47,367 nucleotides of DNA from an uncultured Mailhella sp. (GTDB taxonomy: Bacteria; Desulfobacterota; Desulfovibrionia; Desulfovibrionales; Desulfovibrionaceae), in contig CALUPQ010000030.1 in the NCBI GenBank assembly GCA_944322695.1, positions 1-47,367 of the forward strand, read 5' to 3'. Numbering within the stretch: position 1 is the first letter of the stretch; each line of letters begins with the position of its first letter. The translations under genes and the position numbers were made by a program. This document shows, one piece after another, positions 26,354 to 34,214 of the stretch. The notes under the pieces are model-generated. The model had not been told where the DNA came from. It made no database searches and was given only the letters and a program-made list of their open reading frames with translations.

Positions 26354-27270
26354 GCTTTCTCCTTGAAGCTGCGCAGGTGACGCAACGCATCCCAGGTGTA
26401 GATGGCAAGGGCCAGCCAGATGACGGGGAAGGATATCATGTCCGAAGGCTTCATGCTTTCGCCGAGCACGGTGATGGCCAGAATGAAGGAGATGGAAGGA
26501 CTTACGTACTGGAGAATGCCTATGGTGGCCAGCGTGACGTGACGGGCGGCATAGCCGAAGAGCAGCAGGGGCAGCCCCGTGAAGGCGATGGTGCAGATGA
26601 GCAGCACGGGCCGCAGGGGGCCGTACCCCACGATGCCGAAGCCCTCTTCGGTGAGGCCCAGCCAGAGCATGGCCGCAGGCATGAGCATGAGAGCCTGCAC
26701 GAAGAGGCTCGGCGCGGCGTCCATGCGCAGTGTTTTCTGCACGTAGCCGTACACGGCGAAGGTGAAGGCCAGAATGAGGCCTATCCACGGGATGCGGCCG
26801 TAGGCGACGATGCTGGCCGTCACGCCGAGAAAGGCCAGCAGGAGGGAAACAGCCTGGGGCCGGGAGAGCTTTTCGCCCAGAAGCATGCGGCCCATGAGCA
26901 CGTTGAGCAGCGGCGTGATGAAGTATCCGAGGGAGGATTCCACAATCTGCCCGGTGGTGACGGCGAAAAGATAGATGCTCCAGTTGCTGCCGAGCAGCAG
27001 GGCCGCCGCGAACAGGGAGAGCAAGGTGCGCCGGTTCTGCAGGGCCGCCTTCACGTCGTGCATGTGCCCGCGCGCCAGCAGCACGAGGCCGAGGAAGGCC
27101 ACCGTCCATATCATGCGGTGCGCCATGATGGAAATGGGGCTCAGGCCGGAAAGCAGCGGCCAGAACAGCACGGCGAAGCCCCAGAAGAGATGTGCGGTGA
27201 GGCCGGCGGCGGTTCCCACGCAGGAGCCGGAACATTCGTGGGTATGGAAGGGAGAGGAGAGATGCATCAT
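26350..27270 (-). CDS. rarD: RarD-like EamA-family transporter
   Basis: An inner-membrane protein of 306 residues with about ten hydrophobic segments in two EamA halves. GLTAHLFWGFAVLFWPLLS near 23-41, SNWSIYLFAVTTGQIVESSLGYFI near 94 (given in part: SNWSIYLFAV then ESSLGYFITPLL) and ILQYVSPSISFILAI near 253 fit RarD. RarD proteins are predicted permeases of drug/metabolite type; the substrate is not known. A second ATG directly follows the first, so the start may be at 27267. It shares an operon with ispG and proS with no obvious functional tie. Confidence 0.88.
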   Translation of the reverse strand: MMHLSSPFHTHECSGSCVGTAAGLTAHLFWGFAVLFWPLLSGLSPISIMAHRMIWTVAFLGLVLLARGHMHDVKAALQNRRTLLSLFAAALLLGSNWSIYLFAVTTGQIVESSLGYFITPLLNVLMGRMLLGEKLSRPQAVSLLLAFLGVTASIVAYGRIPWIGLILAFTFAVYGYVQKTLRMDAAPSLFVQALMLMPAAMLWLGLTEEGFGIVGYGPLRPVLLICTIAFTGLPLLLFGYAARHVTLATIGILQYVSPSISFILAITVLGESMKPSDMISFPVIWLALAIYTWDALRHLRSFKEKA

Positions 27271-27461
27271 GGAGCTGAAAAGCGGCTTCTGCCGAGGGCG
27301 TCAAAACCGCGAGCCTGCAAGGGCGGGAGCTTTGCTGCCTGGCCTGGGAGAAACGGGCGGTGAAAAACTGCGTCGTATCGGAAATGGTTGCGGAAGGCGC
27401 GGGAGGGGAGTTTCCCGGCTCCTGTCCGGGCAGCCGGAAACACGCAAGAGCGTTCTAACCG

Positions 27462-27501
27462 GCAGTCCGCCCTTCCGTCGGATGATGGAAGAGCGGACTG
27501 C
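27462..27501. repeat. Long intergenic hairpin
   Basis: GCAGTCCGC (27462-27470) pairs with GCGGACTGC (27493-27501), and after one C-A mismatch CTTCC (27472-27476) pairs with GGAAG (27487-27491). This gives 14 pairs around a 10-base loop, about 65 bases past the SLOG gene stop. No T run follows on either strand. The rest of the gap 27271-27565 shows no gene. Confidence 0.6.
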
Positions 27502-27565
27502 GCATGAAGAAAGAGGAAGAGCCTCGTTCCGGTGAGGGACGGTCGGGCGGGAAGCGCCCTGAGCC

Positions 27566-28120
27566 TCAGCGGTTGAAGGAACGGGCGTACAGCTCCACGA
27601 TGGCCCTGCGGCCGTTGGCTTCAAGGAAGCGGGTGCCGGTGGCGGTGAAGCGGGAATGCTTGATGATGGGCTCGTCCTTCTTGACCCATTCGTCGTTTAT
27701 CCAGCGGAACCAGGCGTCGCGCTTCTGGTCGAAGACGAGCAGAGGCTTGTTGCACAGCTTGGCGAATTCGGCGCCCCAGCCGGTGCCGCCCTTGACGGTC
27801 TTGTCTTCCTGGATTTCACCGACGACGAGCACTTCGCTGCCGCTGCTCACCTGCCAGCAGATGGACTGGAGGACCTTGCGGAACAGAGGAGCGCGGGTGT
27901 ACTCGCGGCCCATCAGACGGGAAACATACGTCATGCTGACGTCCTTGAGCGCCAGTTCGTCCTGAGTGAGCACGCGAACGCCGCGGGTACGCTCTATCTG
28001 ATGGCCCTCAAAGCTGTAGTTGACTTCTTCGATGCCCCAGGCTTCGGCCTGGGCCCCAAAGAACTGCTCCGCGCCGGCTGCGCCGCCGCTGAAGAGAACG
28101 CACTGTTTCGGATCAAGCAT
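27566..28120 (-). CDS. Hypothetical protein, SLOG (LOG/DprA-like Rossmann) superfamily candidate
   Basis: A 184-residue soluble protein I cannot assign to a named family. The N-terminus VLFSGGAAGAEQFFGAQAEAWG resembles the glycine-rich nucleotide-binding loop of SLOG proteins (TGGARGAD-like, as in YpsA; shown here as residues about 8-20 and on). A later GTGWGAEFAKLCNKPLLVFDQ would be the second ligand-facing segment, and a Trp-rich C-terminus (WFRWINDEWVKKDEPIIKHS) follows. The start at 28120 is chosen for GGAGG just upstream; longer frames overlap the lipoprotein gene. SLOG proteins bind or hydrolyse nucleotides or nucleotide-derived signals; the role here is unknown. Alone between a hairpin and the lipoprotein gene. 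Confidence 0.7.
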   Translation of the reverse strand: MLDPKQCVLFSGGAAGAEQFFGAQAEAWGIEEVNYSFEGHQIERTRGVRVLTQDELALKDVSMTYVSRLMGREYTRAPLFRKVLQSICWQVSSGSEVLVVGEIQEDKTVKGGTGWGAEFAKLCNKPLLVFDQKRDAWFRWINDEWVKKDEPIIKHSRFTATGTRFLEANGRRAIVELYARSFNR

Positions 28121-28178
28121 CTGGTCCTCCCAGAATAGATAATGTTGCAGAAAAGGGTAAATATCTCTTTTCCCGGAA

Positions 28179-28667
28179 TCAGTACTCGGGCTCGACGCGA
28201 CGCGAGCCGTCAGGCCCGACGACGATGCGGACGCGCTGACCGGGGGTGATGTAGGGGTCTCGTCCCTGTACGATGACTTCTTCACTGCCGTTGTCGTACC
28301 GGACGGTAATCTGCAGGCCCGTCTGACGGGAAGCGAGGTCTCCAGCGCCTGCGCCGGCCGCGCCGCCGAGAAGGGCGCCGCCCACGGTGGCCAGAGTCTG
28401 CCCGGAACCGCTGCCGATGGTGCTGCCGATGACGCCGCCCGCCACGGCGCCGATGACGGCTCCGATGGTCTGCCTGGAACTGGAATTGCTGTTGATGTTC
28501 ACTTCCTGCACGTTGGTGGCGGTGGCGCGATAGACGCTGTAGGACTGACGGGCCTCACCGGCGTTGTAGTCGTAACCACCCACGTGGGGGCCGCAGCCCG
28601 AAATTGCGGGAAGGGCAAACGCCACGGTCGCGGCCAGAATCAGTGCCGCCGGCTTACGAAAGTACAT
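28179..28667 (-). CDS. Glycine-zipper 2TM-domain lipoprotein (SlyB/PcP-like)
   Basis: A 162-residue outer-membrane lipoprotein candidate. The signal peptide ends in a lipobox ISGC (Cys near 25). The middle holds a double glycine zipper, IGAVIGAVAGGVIGSTIG followed by ATVGGALLGGAAGAGAGDL, predicted to form a helical hairpin in a membrane. The C-terminus (ITVRYDNGSEEVIVQGRD and PGQRVRIVVG) is the conserved beta region seen in SlyB-like proteins. The ATG at 28667 has AGGAGG six bases upstream; an in-frame ATG five codons earlier lacks one. Members of this group stabilise the outer membrane under stress. It has a good promoter of its own. Confidence 0.9.
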   Translation of the reverse strand: MYFRKPAALILAATVAFALPAISGCGPHVGGYDYNAGEARQSYSVYRATATNVQEVNINSNSSSRQTIGAVIGAVAGGVIGSTIGSGSGQTLATVGGALLGGAAGAGAGDLASRQTGLQITVRYDNGSEEVIVQGRDPYITPGQRVRIVVGPDGSRRVEPEY

Positions 28668-28709
28668 ACAAGCCTCCTGCATGGGCAGAATGGAAATAAA
28701 AGTGCTTCC

Positions 28710-28737
28710 ATCATAACCAGCTTGCAGGGAATGTCCA
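28710..28737 (-). promoter_or_regulatory. Sigma-70 promoter for the glycine-zipper lipoprotein
   Basis: Minus strand: TGGACA (28737-28732), 16 bases, TATGAT (28715-28710). Both boxes match consensus at five of six positions. Transcription would start near 28703 with a leader of about 36 bases. Confidence 0.65.
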
Positions 28738-28829
28738 GTTAAGATGAAGCTCCGTCCGGTCCGGGAAGGGGCGTTTCGTCAATATTGCCGGGGCTTCGGC
28801 AGGAACGCACCGCACCTGTTAAACGAAAA

Positions 28830-28848
28830 GCCCCGGAAGAACCGGGGC
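28830..28848 (-). terminator. Intrinsic terminator downstream of the RRM gene
   Basis: GCCCCGG (28830-28836) pairs with CCGGGGC (28842-28848) over a five-base loop; on the minus strand TTTTCGTTT follows. It is about 125 bases past the RRM stop and is preceded by another hairpin. Confidence 0.7.
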
Positions 28849-28868
28849 ATGGATTGCCGGAAAAGGCT

Positions 28869-28896
28869 GCCCGAAAGGCAGGGCCTTCGGGCTTTT
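28869..28896. terminator. Second hairpin between RRM gene and lipoprotein promoter
   Basis: GCCCGAA-(A)-GG (28869-28878) pairs with CC-TTCGGGC (28884-28892), with TTTT following on the plus strand and AGCCTTTT on the minus strand. It may act with the neighbouring hairpin as a tandem terminator. Confidence 0.5.
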
Positions 28897-28972
28897 GCCG
28901 ACAGCACGGTCCGCCTTGTGGGCGGATGACGCGAAAAACGCTTCTTCCGTGGTGCCGGGATATTGCGGGAGA

Positions 28973-29236
28973 CTAGTAGCGGGGACGGGGAGCGCGGGGC
29001 TTCGCTTCGTTCACACGCAGGGTACGACCGCCGAAGCTGGAGTTGTCCAGCGCTTCGATGGCGGCGGCAGCAGCGGGATCTTCCATTTCAACAAAACCAA
29101 AACCACGGGCGCGCCCGGTTTCACGGTCGTTCACCAGCTTTACGGAGAGCACGTTGCCGTAGGGGGCAAAAAGGTTCTGAACCTGCTCTTCGGTGGCGGA
29201 CCAGGGAAGATTCCCGACATAAATAGACTTGGCCAT
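28973..29236 (-). CDS. RRM-type RNA-binding protein
   Basis: An 87-residue protein that is a single RNA recognition motif. RNP2 is SIYVGNL (about 4-10) and RNP1 is RGFGFVEM (about 44-51), both with the aromatic residues that stack on RNA bases. The tail KPRAPRPRY is short and basic. Such small RRM proteins are common in Desulfovibrio and cyanobacteria, where some respond to cold, but the RNA target here is unknown. The start at 29236 fits the family (MAKSIYVGNLPW) with GAGG upstream; the extra 17 codons in frame are not conserved-looking. It is monocistronic, with its own promoter and terminators. Confidence 0.95.
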   Translation of the reverse strand: MAKSIYVGNLPWSATEEQVQNLFAPYGNVLSVKLVNDRETGRARGFGFVEMEDPAAAAAIEALDNSSFGGRTLRVNEAKPRAPRPRY

Positions 29237-29320
29237 GAGAAAAACCTCACACAAAAGAAATCTGAAACCCACACCCTGCAGCGGCAAACCGATTGCCCAG
29301 AGTGTCTCTCCTGTCTATCA

Positions 29321-29349
29321 GCTATGCCCCATCGGGAAAGGCAAGTCAA
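29321..29349 (-). promoter_or_regulatory. Candidate promoter for the RRM gene
   Basis: Minus strand: TTGACT (29349-29344), 17 bases, CATAGC (29326-29321). The -10 is weak. The predicted leader is about 78 bases, long enough for RNA-level control of an RNA-binding protein. Confidence 0.4.
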
Positions 29350-29633
29350 TGCGTATTTGGTATTTTTTTCTCATTCAAAATGAAGGTAAAATATTTTAAT
29401 GAACTATTTCAATGGAATGTAAAGTGAAAAACATGGATGCCAGAAAAAACGGTCAGAGCTCAAGATAAAATAATATCAATAATATGGAAACGGATTTTCC
29501 GGCATGTGCGCTTGTTCTCTCTTCGGTGCGCCCGGTCCCGGGGACTGATGAGGACATGCGGGGCGTTCGTCATTTTCCGTTTTGGGGAGCCTCCCATCCG
29601 AAGGACGTCGCCCGCGTGGCGGAGGAGGTAGGC
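29350..29633. other. Intergenic region with an A/T-rich island
   Basis: From about 29350 to 29490 the base composition falls sharply to A/T-rich sequence (for example TAAAATATTTTAATG and AAAATAATATCAATAAT), unlike the GC-rich flanks. From 29500 it is GC-rich again. No gene is convincing here on either strand; the A/T-rich part could hold promoters or be a foreign remnant. Confidence 0.45.
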
Positions 29634-29696
29634 ATGGCATGGAGCCATCAAGCTCCTGCAGAGAGTCGCCCGCTCGGGCGAAGGGGCGTACCGTAG
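29634..29696 (+). CDS. Possible 20-residue micro-ORF
   Basis: An ATG at 29634 is preceded by GGAGGAGG (29621-29628) at ideal spacing and encodes MAWSHQAPAESRPLGRRGVP before a TAG that abuts an 18-bp hairpin. The A/T-rich island upstream could supply a promoter. The peptide is not hydrophobic and resembles nothing known to me. The ribosome-binding site is the only positive evidence, so this may be chance. Confidence 0.18.
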   Translation: MAWSHQAPAESRPLGRRGVP

Positions 29697-29735
29697 TCGA
29701 ATCCTCCGGTGCCGGGCGGCATCGGAGGATTCGAC
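29696..29735. terminator. Very stable hairpin just after mutL
   Basis: GTCGAATCCTCCG (29696-29708) pairs perfectly over 13 bases with CGGAGGATTCGAC (29723-29735). The inner GTGCC/GGCAT adds five more pairs (one G-U), leaving a GGGC loop. It begins 12 bases past the mutL stop. Neither strand has a T run, so it may protect or process the mutL 3' end rather than terminate alone. A smaller hairpin, TCGCCCG/CGGGCGA, lies at 29666-29681. Confidence 0.55.
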
Positions 29736-29747
29736 GCGGGAGATTCT

Positions 29748-31844
29748 TCAGGCCTGTCTGCGCTTGAAGAGCTTTTCCATGTCGGCTTTTTCCAGCGTCA
29801 CGGCGCAGGGTCTGCCGTGAGGGCAGAAGTCGGGCTCTTCTGTGCGCAGCCACTGCTGCACGAGGTGCAGGGCGTCTTCCGGCGTAAGGTGCTGTCCTGC
29901 ACGTATGGCCGTGGCGCAGGCGTGGTGTATCCACCTGTCCTCAAGGTCGTCCACGCGGCCGGAAAGGGCTTCGCGCAGGAAGGCGGAAGCCTCGGAACGG
30001 TCCATTTCCGGCGGCATGGACTCCACGCGGCAGAGATTGCCCCGCAGAGACGTTTCAAACCCGAGACGGGTGAGCGTTTCGCGAATGTCCATGAGGCGTT
30101 CCGTTTCCGCCGGATGCAGGGTGAGCTCCAGCGGTACGAGCAGCGGCTGAGCCATGCCGCGCGAGCCGTTGGCCCGGAACTTTTCGTAGAAGATGCGCTC
30201 GTGCATGGCGTGCTGGTCGAGCAGAAGCAGGGTTTCGTCGTTCTGCGAAAGCACAAGATAGGTTCTGGCCACCTGACCGAGGTAGCGGAACCCCTGCAGG
30301 GGCGAAGGCGCGGGAGCCGTGTCCTTCTTTTCCTGCTCCGGCATGTCGGGCAGGGGCAGGGGGGGCGCCGGGCGTGCCGCTTTTACGGGAGCGGCGGAGG
30401 CGGAGTCCGAAGGGACGGTCTCCTTGGCGGGCGCCTTCTCTGTCATCGGGGGAAAAACGGACAGGGCGGGGTCGGGCCTGGGCGTCGTGTCCGCGCGGGA
30501 GACGGGCGTCTTTTCCGTCTCTCTGTTCGGGAATCGGGAAGGAGACAGGCCGGAGAAGAAGTCCCTGTCCGGCATGCTCGATTCCCACAGGCCTGCGCCG
30601 CGATGGGACGTTTCCTCTGCGGGCATGGCCGGTGCGCTCTGCTTTTTGGGCATGATGCGCACGGCGTCGGCTTCGCCCCAGAAGCCCAGCGGCCGGGCCG
30701 GCCTTGTGCTTTCCGCCGGTGCGCCCGTGTTCTCCTGCACGTTTTCCCTTTCGGCAAAGCGGCCGGAAGCGAGCGGCACGCCCGCGAGCGCGCTGCCTGC
30801 GGCGCGCAGCACCGCGGAAAACACGGTCTGCTCGTCACGGAAGCGCACTTCGTTCTTGGCGGGGTGCACGTTCACGTCCACTTCCTGGGGCGACAGCTCG
30901 AGGAAGAGGACGGTCTGCGGATAGTCGCGGCTGGTGAGGCGGCCCTGATAGGCCTGACGCACGGCGCGCATGAGCAGACGGTCGTTCACGGCGCGGCCGT
31001 TCACGTAGAAGAGCATGCGGTCGCCGCGCGGCTGCGAGGAGCGCGGGTCGGAGGTGAGGCCGTGAAGGTGCATTCCCGAGACCGTGATGTCGAAGGGGCG
31101 CAGGGCGTCCACAATGGCGGGCGGCCAGAGCGTGCCCATGCGGCGGGCGAGGGTCTGTCCCGCTTCGAAACGGAGAAGTTCTCTGGAACCCGCCTTGAGA
31201 ATGAAGCTCACGTCCGTTCTGGCGAGGGCCAGCCTGGTGAAGAGCTCCTGCGTCTTCTTCTGCTCCGTGGCCGGGCTTTTCAGAAACTTCAGGCGCGCGG
31301 GAATGTTGGAAAAAAGCTCCGACACCTCCACCAGCGTGCCCCTGTTCAGGGCCGCCGGCATGACGGGCTTCATGGAGCCGTAGAGCACCTCTATGCAGGC
31401 CGCTTCACCTGTGGAGCCGTCTTCCTTCTGCGGGGCGGAAATCATGCGGAAGCGGGAAACCGAGGCGATGCTAGGCAGGGCTTCGCCGCGGAAACCGTAG
31501 GAGCGGATGTTCTGCAAATCGTCGATTTCCGCAATCTTGCTGGTGGCATGCCGGGTGACGGCAAGCGCGAGCTGGTCGGCGTCTATGCCCCGGCCGTCGT
31601 CGGTGACGCGAATGAGCGTCTGCCCTCCGTTTTCCAGTTCGACGAGCACGTTCGAGGCTCCGGCGTCAAGGCTGTTTTCCACAAGTTCCTTGACGACGCT
31701 GGCCGGTCGTTCCACCACTTCGCCTGCGGCAATCTGGTTGGAAAGCTCCGGAGGAAGCAGGCGTATGGTCTTTTGAGGAGAAGCGTCCATAGAAACAGCG
31801 TCCTTTGCGGTTTGAAATCTGCCCGAGCCATGCGGTGACGCCAT
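29748..31844 (-). CDS. mutL: DNA mismatch repair protein MutL (endonuclease type)
   Basis: MutL links mismatch recognition by MutS to strand incision. The N-terminal GHKL ATPase carries ELSNQIAAGEVVERP, ELVENSLDAG, DDGRGI and YGFRGEALPSIASVS, then a Pro-rich linker (about 365-515). The C-terminal dimerisation domain holds the metal-binding endonuclease motif DQHA-x2-E-x4-E (543-554) and CPHGRP near its end, so the protein should nick DNA itself, as in bacteria lacking MutH. The start is uncertain: the ATG at 31844 has GGAGG four bases upstream and gives 698 residues; the ATG at 31790 gives 680 and is nearer the usual family start but has a poorly spaced AAGGA. A hairpin covers the upstream ATG. 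Confidence 0.96.
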   Translation of the reverse strand: MASPHGSGRFQTAKDAVSMDASPQKTIRLLPPELSNQIAAGEVVERPASVVKELVENSLDAGASNVLVELENGGQTLIRVTDDGRGIDADQLALAVTRHATSKIAEIDDLQNIRSYGFRGEALPSIASVSRFRMISAPQKEDGSTGEAACIEVLYGSMKPVMPAALNRGTLVEVSELFSNIPARLKFLKSPATEQKKTQELFTRLALARTDVSFILKAGSRELLRFEAGQTLARRMGTLWPPAIVDALRPFDITVSGMHLHGLTSDPRSSQPRGDRMLFYVNGRAVNDRLLMRAVRQAYQGRLTSRDYPQTVLFLELSPQEVDVNVHPAKNEVRFRDEQTVFSAVLRAAGSALAGVPLASGRFAERENVQENTGAPAESTRPARPLGFWGEADAVRIMPKKQSAPAMPAEETSHRGAGLWESSMPDRDFFSGLSPSRFPNRETEKTPVSRADTTPRPDPALSVFPPMTEKAPAKETVPSDSASAAPVKAARPAPPLPLPDMPEQEKKDTAPAPSPLQGFRYLGQVARTYLVLSQNDETLLLLDQHAMHERIFYEKFRANGSRGMAQPLLVPLELTLHPAETERLMDIRETLTRLGFETSLRGNLCRVESMPPEMDRSEASAFLREALSGRVDDLEDRWIHHACATAIRAGQHLTPEDALHLVQQWLRTEEPDFCPHGRPCAVTLEKADMEKLFKRRQA

Positions 31845-31876
31845 GTTCCCTCCGGTGGCGGCGTGCGGGGAACATG
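31842..31876 (-). promoter_or_regulatory. Hairpin covering the upstream mutL start codon
   Basis: CATGTTCCC (31842-31850) pairs perfectly with GGGAACATG (31868-31876). On the minus strand the second arm includes the ATG at 31844 and part of the GGAGG before it, so folding would hide this start and leave the ATG at 31790 free. Confidence 0.45.
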
Positions 31877-31927
31877 GAAGGGCCCGCTTCAGGGCAGGAC
31901 GTGGCGGCGCGGCAGCACGTATGTCCG

Positions 31928-31956
31928 TATTTTCGGGGGAATCGTCAGGAAGTCAA
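31928..31956 (-). promoter_or_regulatory. Weak candidate promoter for mutL
   Basis: Minus strand: TTGACT (31956-31951), 17 bases, AAAATA (31933-31928). The -10 is poor. A start near 31921 would give a leader of about 77 bases to the upstream mutL ATG that includes the hairpin. Confidence 0.3.
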
Positions 31957-31984
31957 GAGACGGGGCGGCGGGGCTGTCGTCCTT

Positions 31985-32650
31985 TCAGGAACGTTTTTTC
32001 GGCGAGTTTCCGCCGAGGCGCAGCATGCGGAAGTACAGCTCTCTGCCTACCCATGCGTCGGTGGCGGCGTATTTGATTTGCTGCGGAGTGAGTTCGCGGT
32101 TTTCCCAGTTGGAGCACTGGGCGCTTTTGCTGATGCGGAAGCCCATGAGGTTGGCGGCAAGGGTGCGCAGCCCCTGAGCCTGTATGCCCCGGGCCCGGGC
32201 CATGCCGGCAAGGTCCACGACGCCGTCGGCCTCGAAGGGATGGATGCGGGCAAGGGCCTTCATGTCGTCGTGTATGGCAACGCCCACCTTGAGCACGGAG
32301 GGCGAGGAGAGCAGGGCGGCGATGTCGTCGCAGAAGGCGATGTGCGTGAGTTGGATGAGATACACCGTTTCCGCCGTGGCAAGCTGAATGAGCGCGGGGC
32401 GGCAGGTCTTGCCCTTGGTGAAGGTGGGCCTTGTTTCGGTATCGAAGCCGAGCACCGTTTCCTGCCAGAGGTCTTCCAGCGCCGCGGCGAGGCCTGCTTC
32501 ATCCTGTACGAGCACGATGGGGCCTTCCCATGCCTGAATGGGCAGAAGGTTGATTTCCTCCTTGCTCAGGCACGGCTGAAGAACGGCAGGGGAAAGAGAC
32601 TGTCGTTTCTGCGGGGTACGGGAGGAGCGTGACGCGGTATTGGCAGACAT
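31985..32650 (-). CDS. RNase D-like 3'-5' exonuclease (DEDDy family)
   Basis: A 221-residue exonuclease domain protein. Exo I is GFDTET (about 69-74), Exo II is VAIHDDMKAL near 122-131 and Exo III is YAATDAWVGREL near 193-204, whose Tyr-x3-Asp puts it in the DEDDy group with RNase D and WRN exonuclease. No HRDC domain follows, so it is the short form, and RNA or DNA may be the substrate. The start at 32650 removes seven codons of the open frame and leaves AAGG upstream. It is read in the same direction as mutL and lies 140 bases before it. Confidence 0.9.
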   Translation of the reverse strand: MSANTASRSSRTPQKRQSLSPAVLQPCLSKEEINLLPIQAWEGPIVLVQDEAGLAAALEDLWQETVLGFDTETRPTFTKGKTCRPALIQLATAETVYLIQLTHIAFCDDIAALLSSPSVLKVGVAIHDDMKALARIHPFEADGVVDLAGMARARGIQAQGLRTLAANLMGFRISKSAQCSNWENRELTPQQIKYAATDAWVGRELYFRMLRLGGNSPKKRS

Positions 32651-32755
32651 GGAGTATAACCTTGCCGTCAAGCAGTATCATGGAAAGGCCTGGCGGGCAA
32701 GATGCGGGGACGGGAAGGGCTGGCGGCGCTCCGTTCGGCTTTTTAAAGCAATGAC

Positions 32756-32777
32756 CCGGCGGAAAAGTCCGCCGGGC
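32756..32777 (-). terminator. Hairpin terminator after mnmE
   Basis: CCCGGCGG (32756-32763) pairs with CCGCCGGG (32770-32777). On the minus strand a broken T run (TCATTGCTTT) follows. It ends the ccm/mnmE transcription unit 30 bases past the mnmE stop. Confidence 0.55.
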
Positions 32778-32807
32778 CGGTACATGATGAAAAAGGATGC
32801 GGAGAGG

Positions 32808-34214
32808 CTACTTGCCGATGCAGAACGAGTCGAAGATGGCGTTGAGCGTTTCTTCCGTGCTGTTCAGGCCGGTGATGTCGGCAAGATGGGCGCAGGCCGT
32901 TTCCAGGTGGATGCTGCAGAGGTCCGGCGGCACGAAGAGCGCGATGGCCTTCTCAAGTTCCTCCAGCGCTTCCAGCGCCTTGCGAAGCTGAGTCGCCTGA
33001 CGGATGTTCGGGGCGATGTCCCCTTCCGCCGGAGCGTCGTCCTGAAGGCAGAGCTCGCGCACGGCCGCGCACAGCTCGTCGATGCCCGTACCTTTTCGGG
33101 CGGAAACGGGCAGCAGGCGTGCTCCGTGGAAGCGTGCGACGCCTTCGGGCAGGGGGGCGAGGTCGGCCTTGTTCCACACGGCAAGGCAGCGCTGCGGGCC
33201 GAGCTCCTCGAGAAGAGCCTTTTCCGCTTCAAACGCGGAAAGAGAGGCGTCGCCGCAGGCGCGCGTGCCGTCCAGCACCAGAAGAACGCAGCGGGCGTTT
33301 GCCGCAAGCTCCTTGCCGCGCCGCATGCCTTCGAGTTCGATGGAGTCCTCGCTGTGTTCGCGAAGGCCCGCCGTGTCCACAAGGCGTACGGGCAGGCCCG
33401 CAAGGGTGGTCATTTCTTCCAGATAGTCGCGCGTGGTGCCCGGCTTTTCCGTGACGATGGCGCGCTGCCTGCCGAGAAAGGCGTTCATGAGGCTGGACTT
33501 GCCCGCGTTCACCTGTCCCGCCAGCACGACGAGGGCCCCTTCCCGCCAGCAGCGGGCGCGCTCATATCCGGCCAGCAGGGTGCGTATGCCCTGCGCCACT
33601 TCCTGCGTGATGGCGGTGAATTCCTGCGGGGGCAGGCATTCGCCTTCCTCGTCGGGAAAGTCGATGGCAAGGCACACTCTCTGACGCAGGTATTCCAGTC
33701 GTTCCCGCAGCTCTTCCACTCTGCGGCCGAGAAGGCCGTCCAGCTTGGCCGAGGCGAGATACACCCCCTCGCGCGAGGGCGCGGCGATGAGTTCGGCCAC
33801 GGCTTCGGCCTGGGAGAGCTCCATGCGGCCGTTCAGAAACGCGCGCCGCGTGAACTCCCCGCGTTCGGCCATGCGCGCGCCGCGGGCAAGGACGGATTCC
33901 AGCAGCGCGGCCATGACGGCCGGGCCGCCGTGGCCCTGAATTTCGGCGCAGTCCTCTCCCGTGAAGGAGTGCGGTCCCTTGAAAAAGACCACCAGCGCGT
34001 CGTCCGCCTCGCGACCTTCCGCGTCCAGAATGCGGCCGTGATGCAGCATGCGCGGCGTGAAGTCACGGAAGGAGGGGCTCGAAGGCCGGAACATGGAAAG
34101 CAGAATGTCGTGCGCCTTTGCCCCGGAAATGCGGATGACGCCGACGCCTCCGGCTCCCGGAGCCGTGGCTACGGCCGCTATGGTGTCCGTGACGGCGTCC
34201 TGAGCTTCGCTCAT
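32808..34214 (-). CDS. mnmE: tRNA uridine-5-carboxymethylaminomethyl(34) synthesis GTPase MnmE
   Basis: MnmE works with MnmG to modify the wobble uridine of several tRNAs. The 468-residue protein has the N-terminal folate-binding domain (about 1-120; DTIAAVATAPGAGGVGVIRISG), a helical domain, and an inserted G domain (about 220-385) with P-loop GQVNAGKSS and KPGTTRDY. It ends in the invariant CIGK motif (C465), which is essential for modification. The ATG overlaps the stop of the upstream TPR gene, tying it to the ccm operon. Confidence 0.98.
   Translation of the reverse strand: MSEAQDAVTDTIAAVATAPGAGGVGVIRISGAKAHDILLSMFRPSSPSFRDFTPRMLHHGRILDAEGREADDALVVFFKGPHSFTGEDCAEIQGHGGPAVMAALLESVLARGARMAERGEFTRRAFLNGRMELSQAEAVAELIAAPSREGVYLASAKLDGLLGRRVEELRERLEYLRQRVCLAIDFPDEEGECLPPQEFTAITQEVAQGIRTLLAGYERARCWREGALVVLAGQVNAGKSSLMNAFLGRQRAIVTEKPGTTRDYLEEMTTLAGLPVRLVDTAGLREHSEDSIELEGMRRGKELAANARCVLLVLDGTRACGDASLSAFEAEKALLEELGPQRCLAVWNKADLAPLPEGVARFHGARLLPVSARKGTGIDELCAAVRELCLQDDAPAEGDIAPNIRQATQLRKALEALEELEKAIALFVPPDLCSIHLETACAHLADITGLNSTEETLNAIFDSFCIGK

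Noticed and set aside
27276..27304. Promoter TTGACG-N17-TTTTCA for rarD
   Set aside because: Transcription would begin at the start codon itself and the -10 is poor.
29590..29735. Possible tRNA-Sec or other structured tRNA-like gene near selB-type context
   Set aside because: GTCGAATCC looks like a T-loop and ATCA could recall a UCA anticodon, but the loop has six bases, lacks U33 and no 8-bp acceptor stem can be formed.
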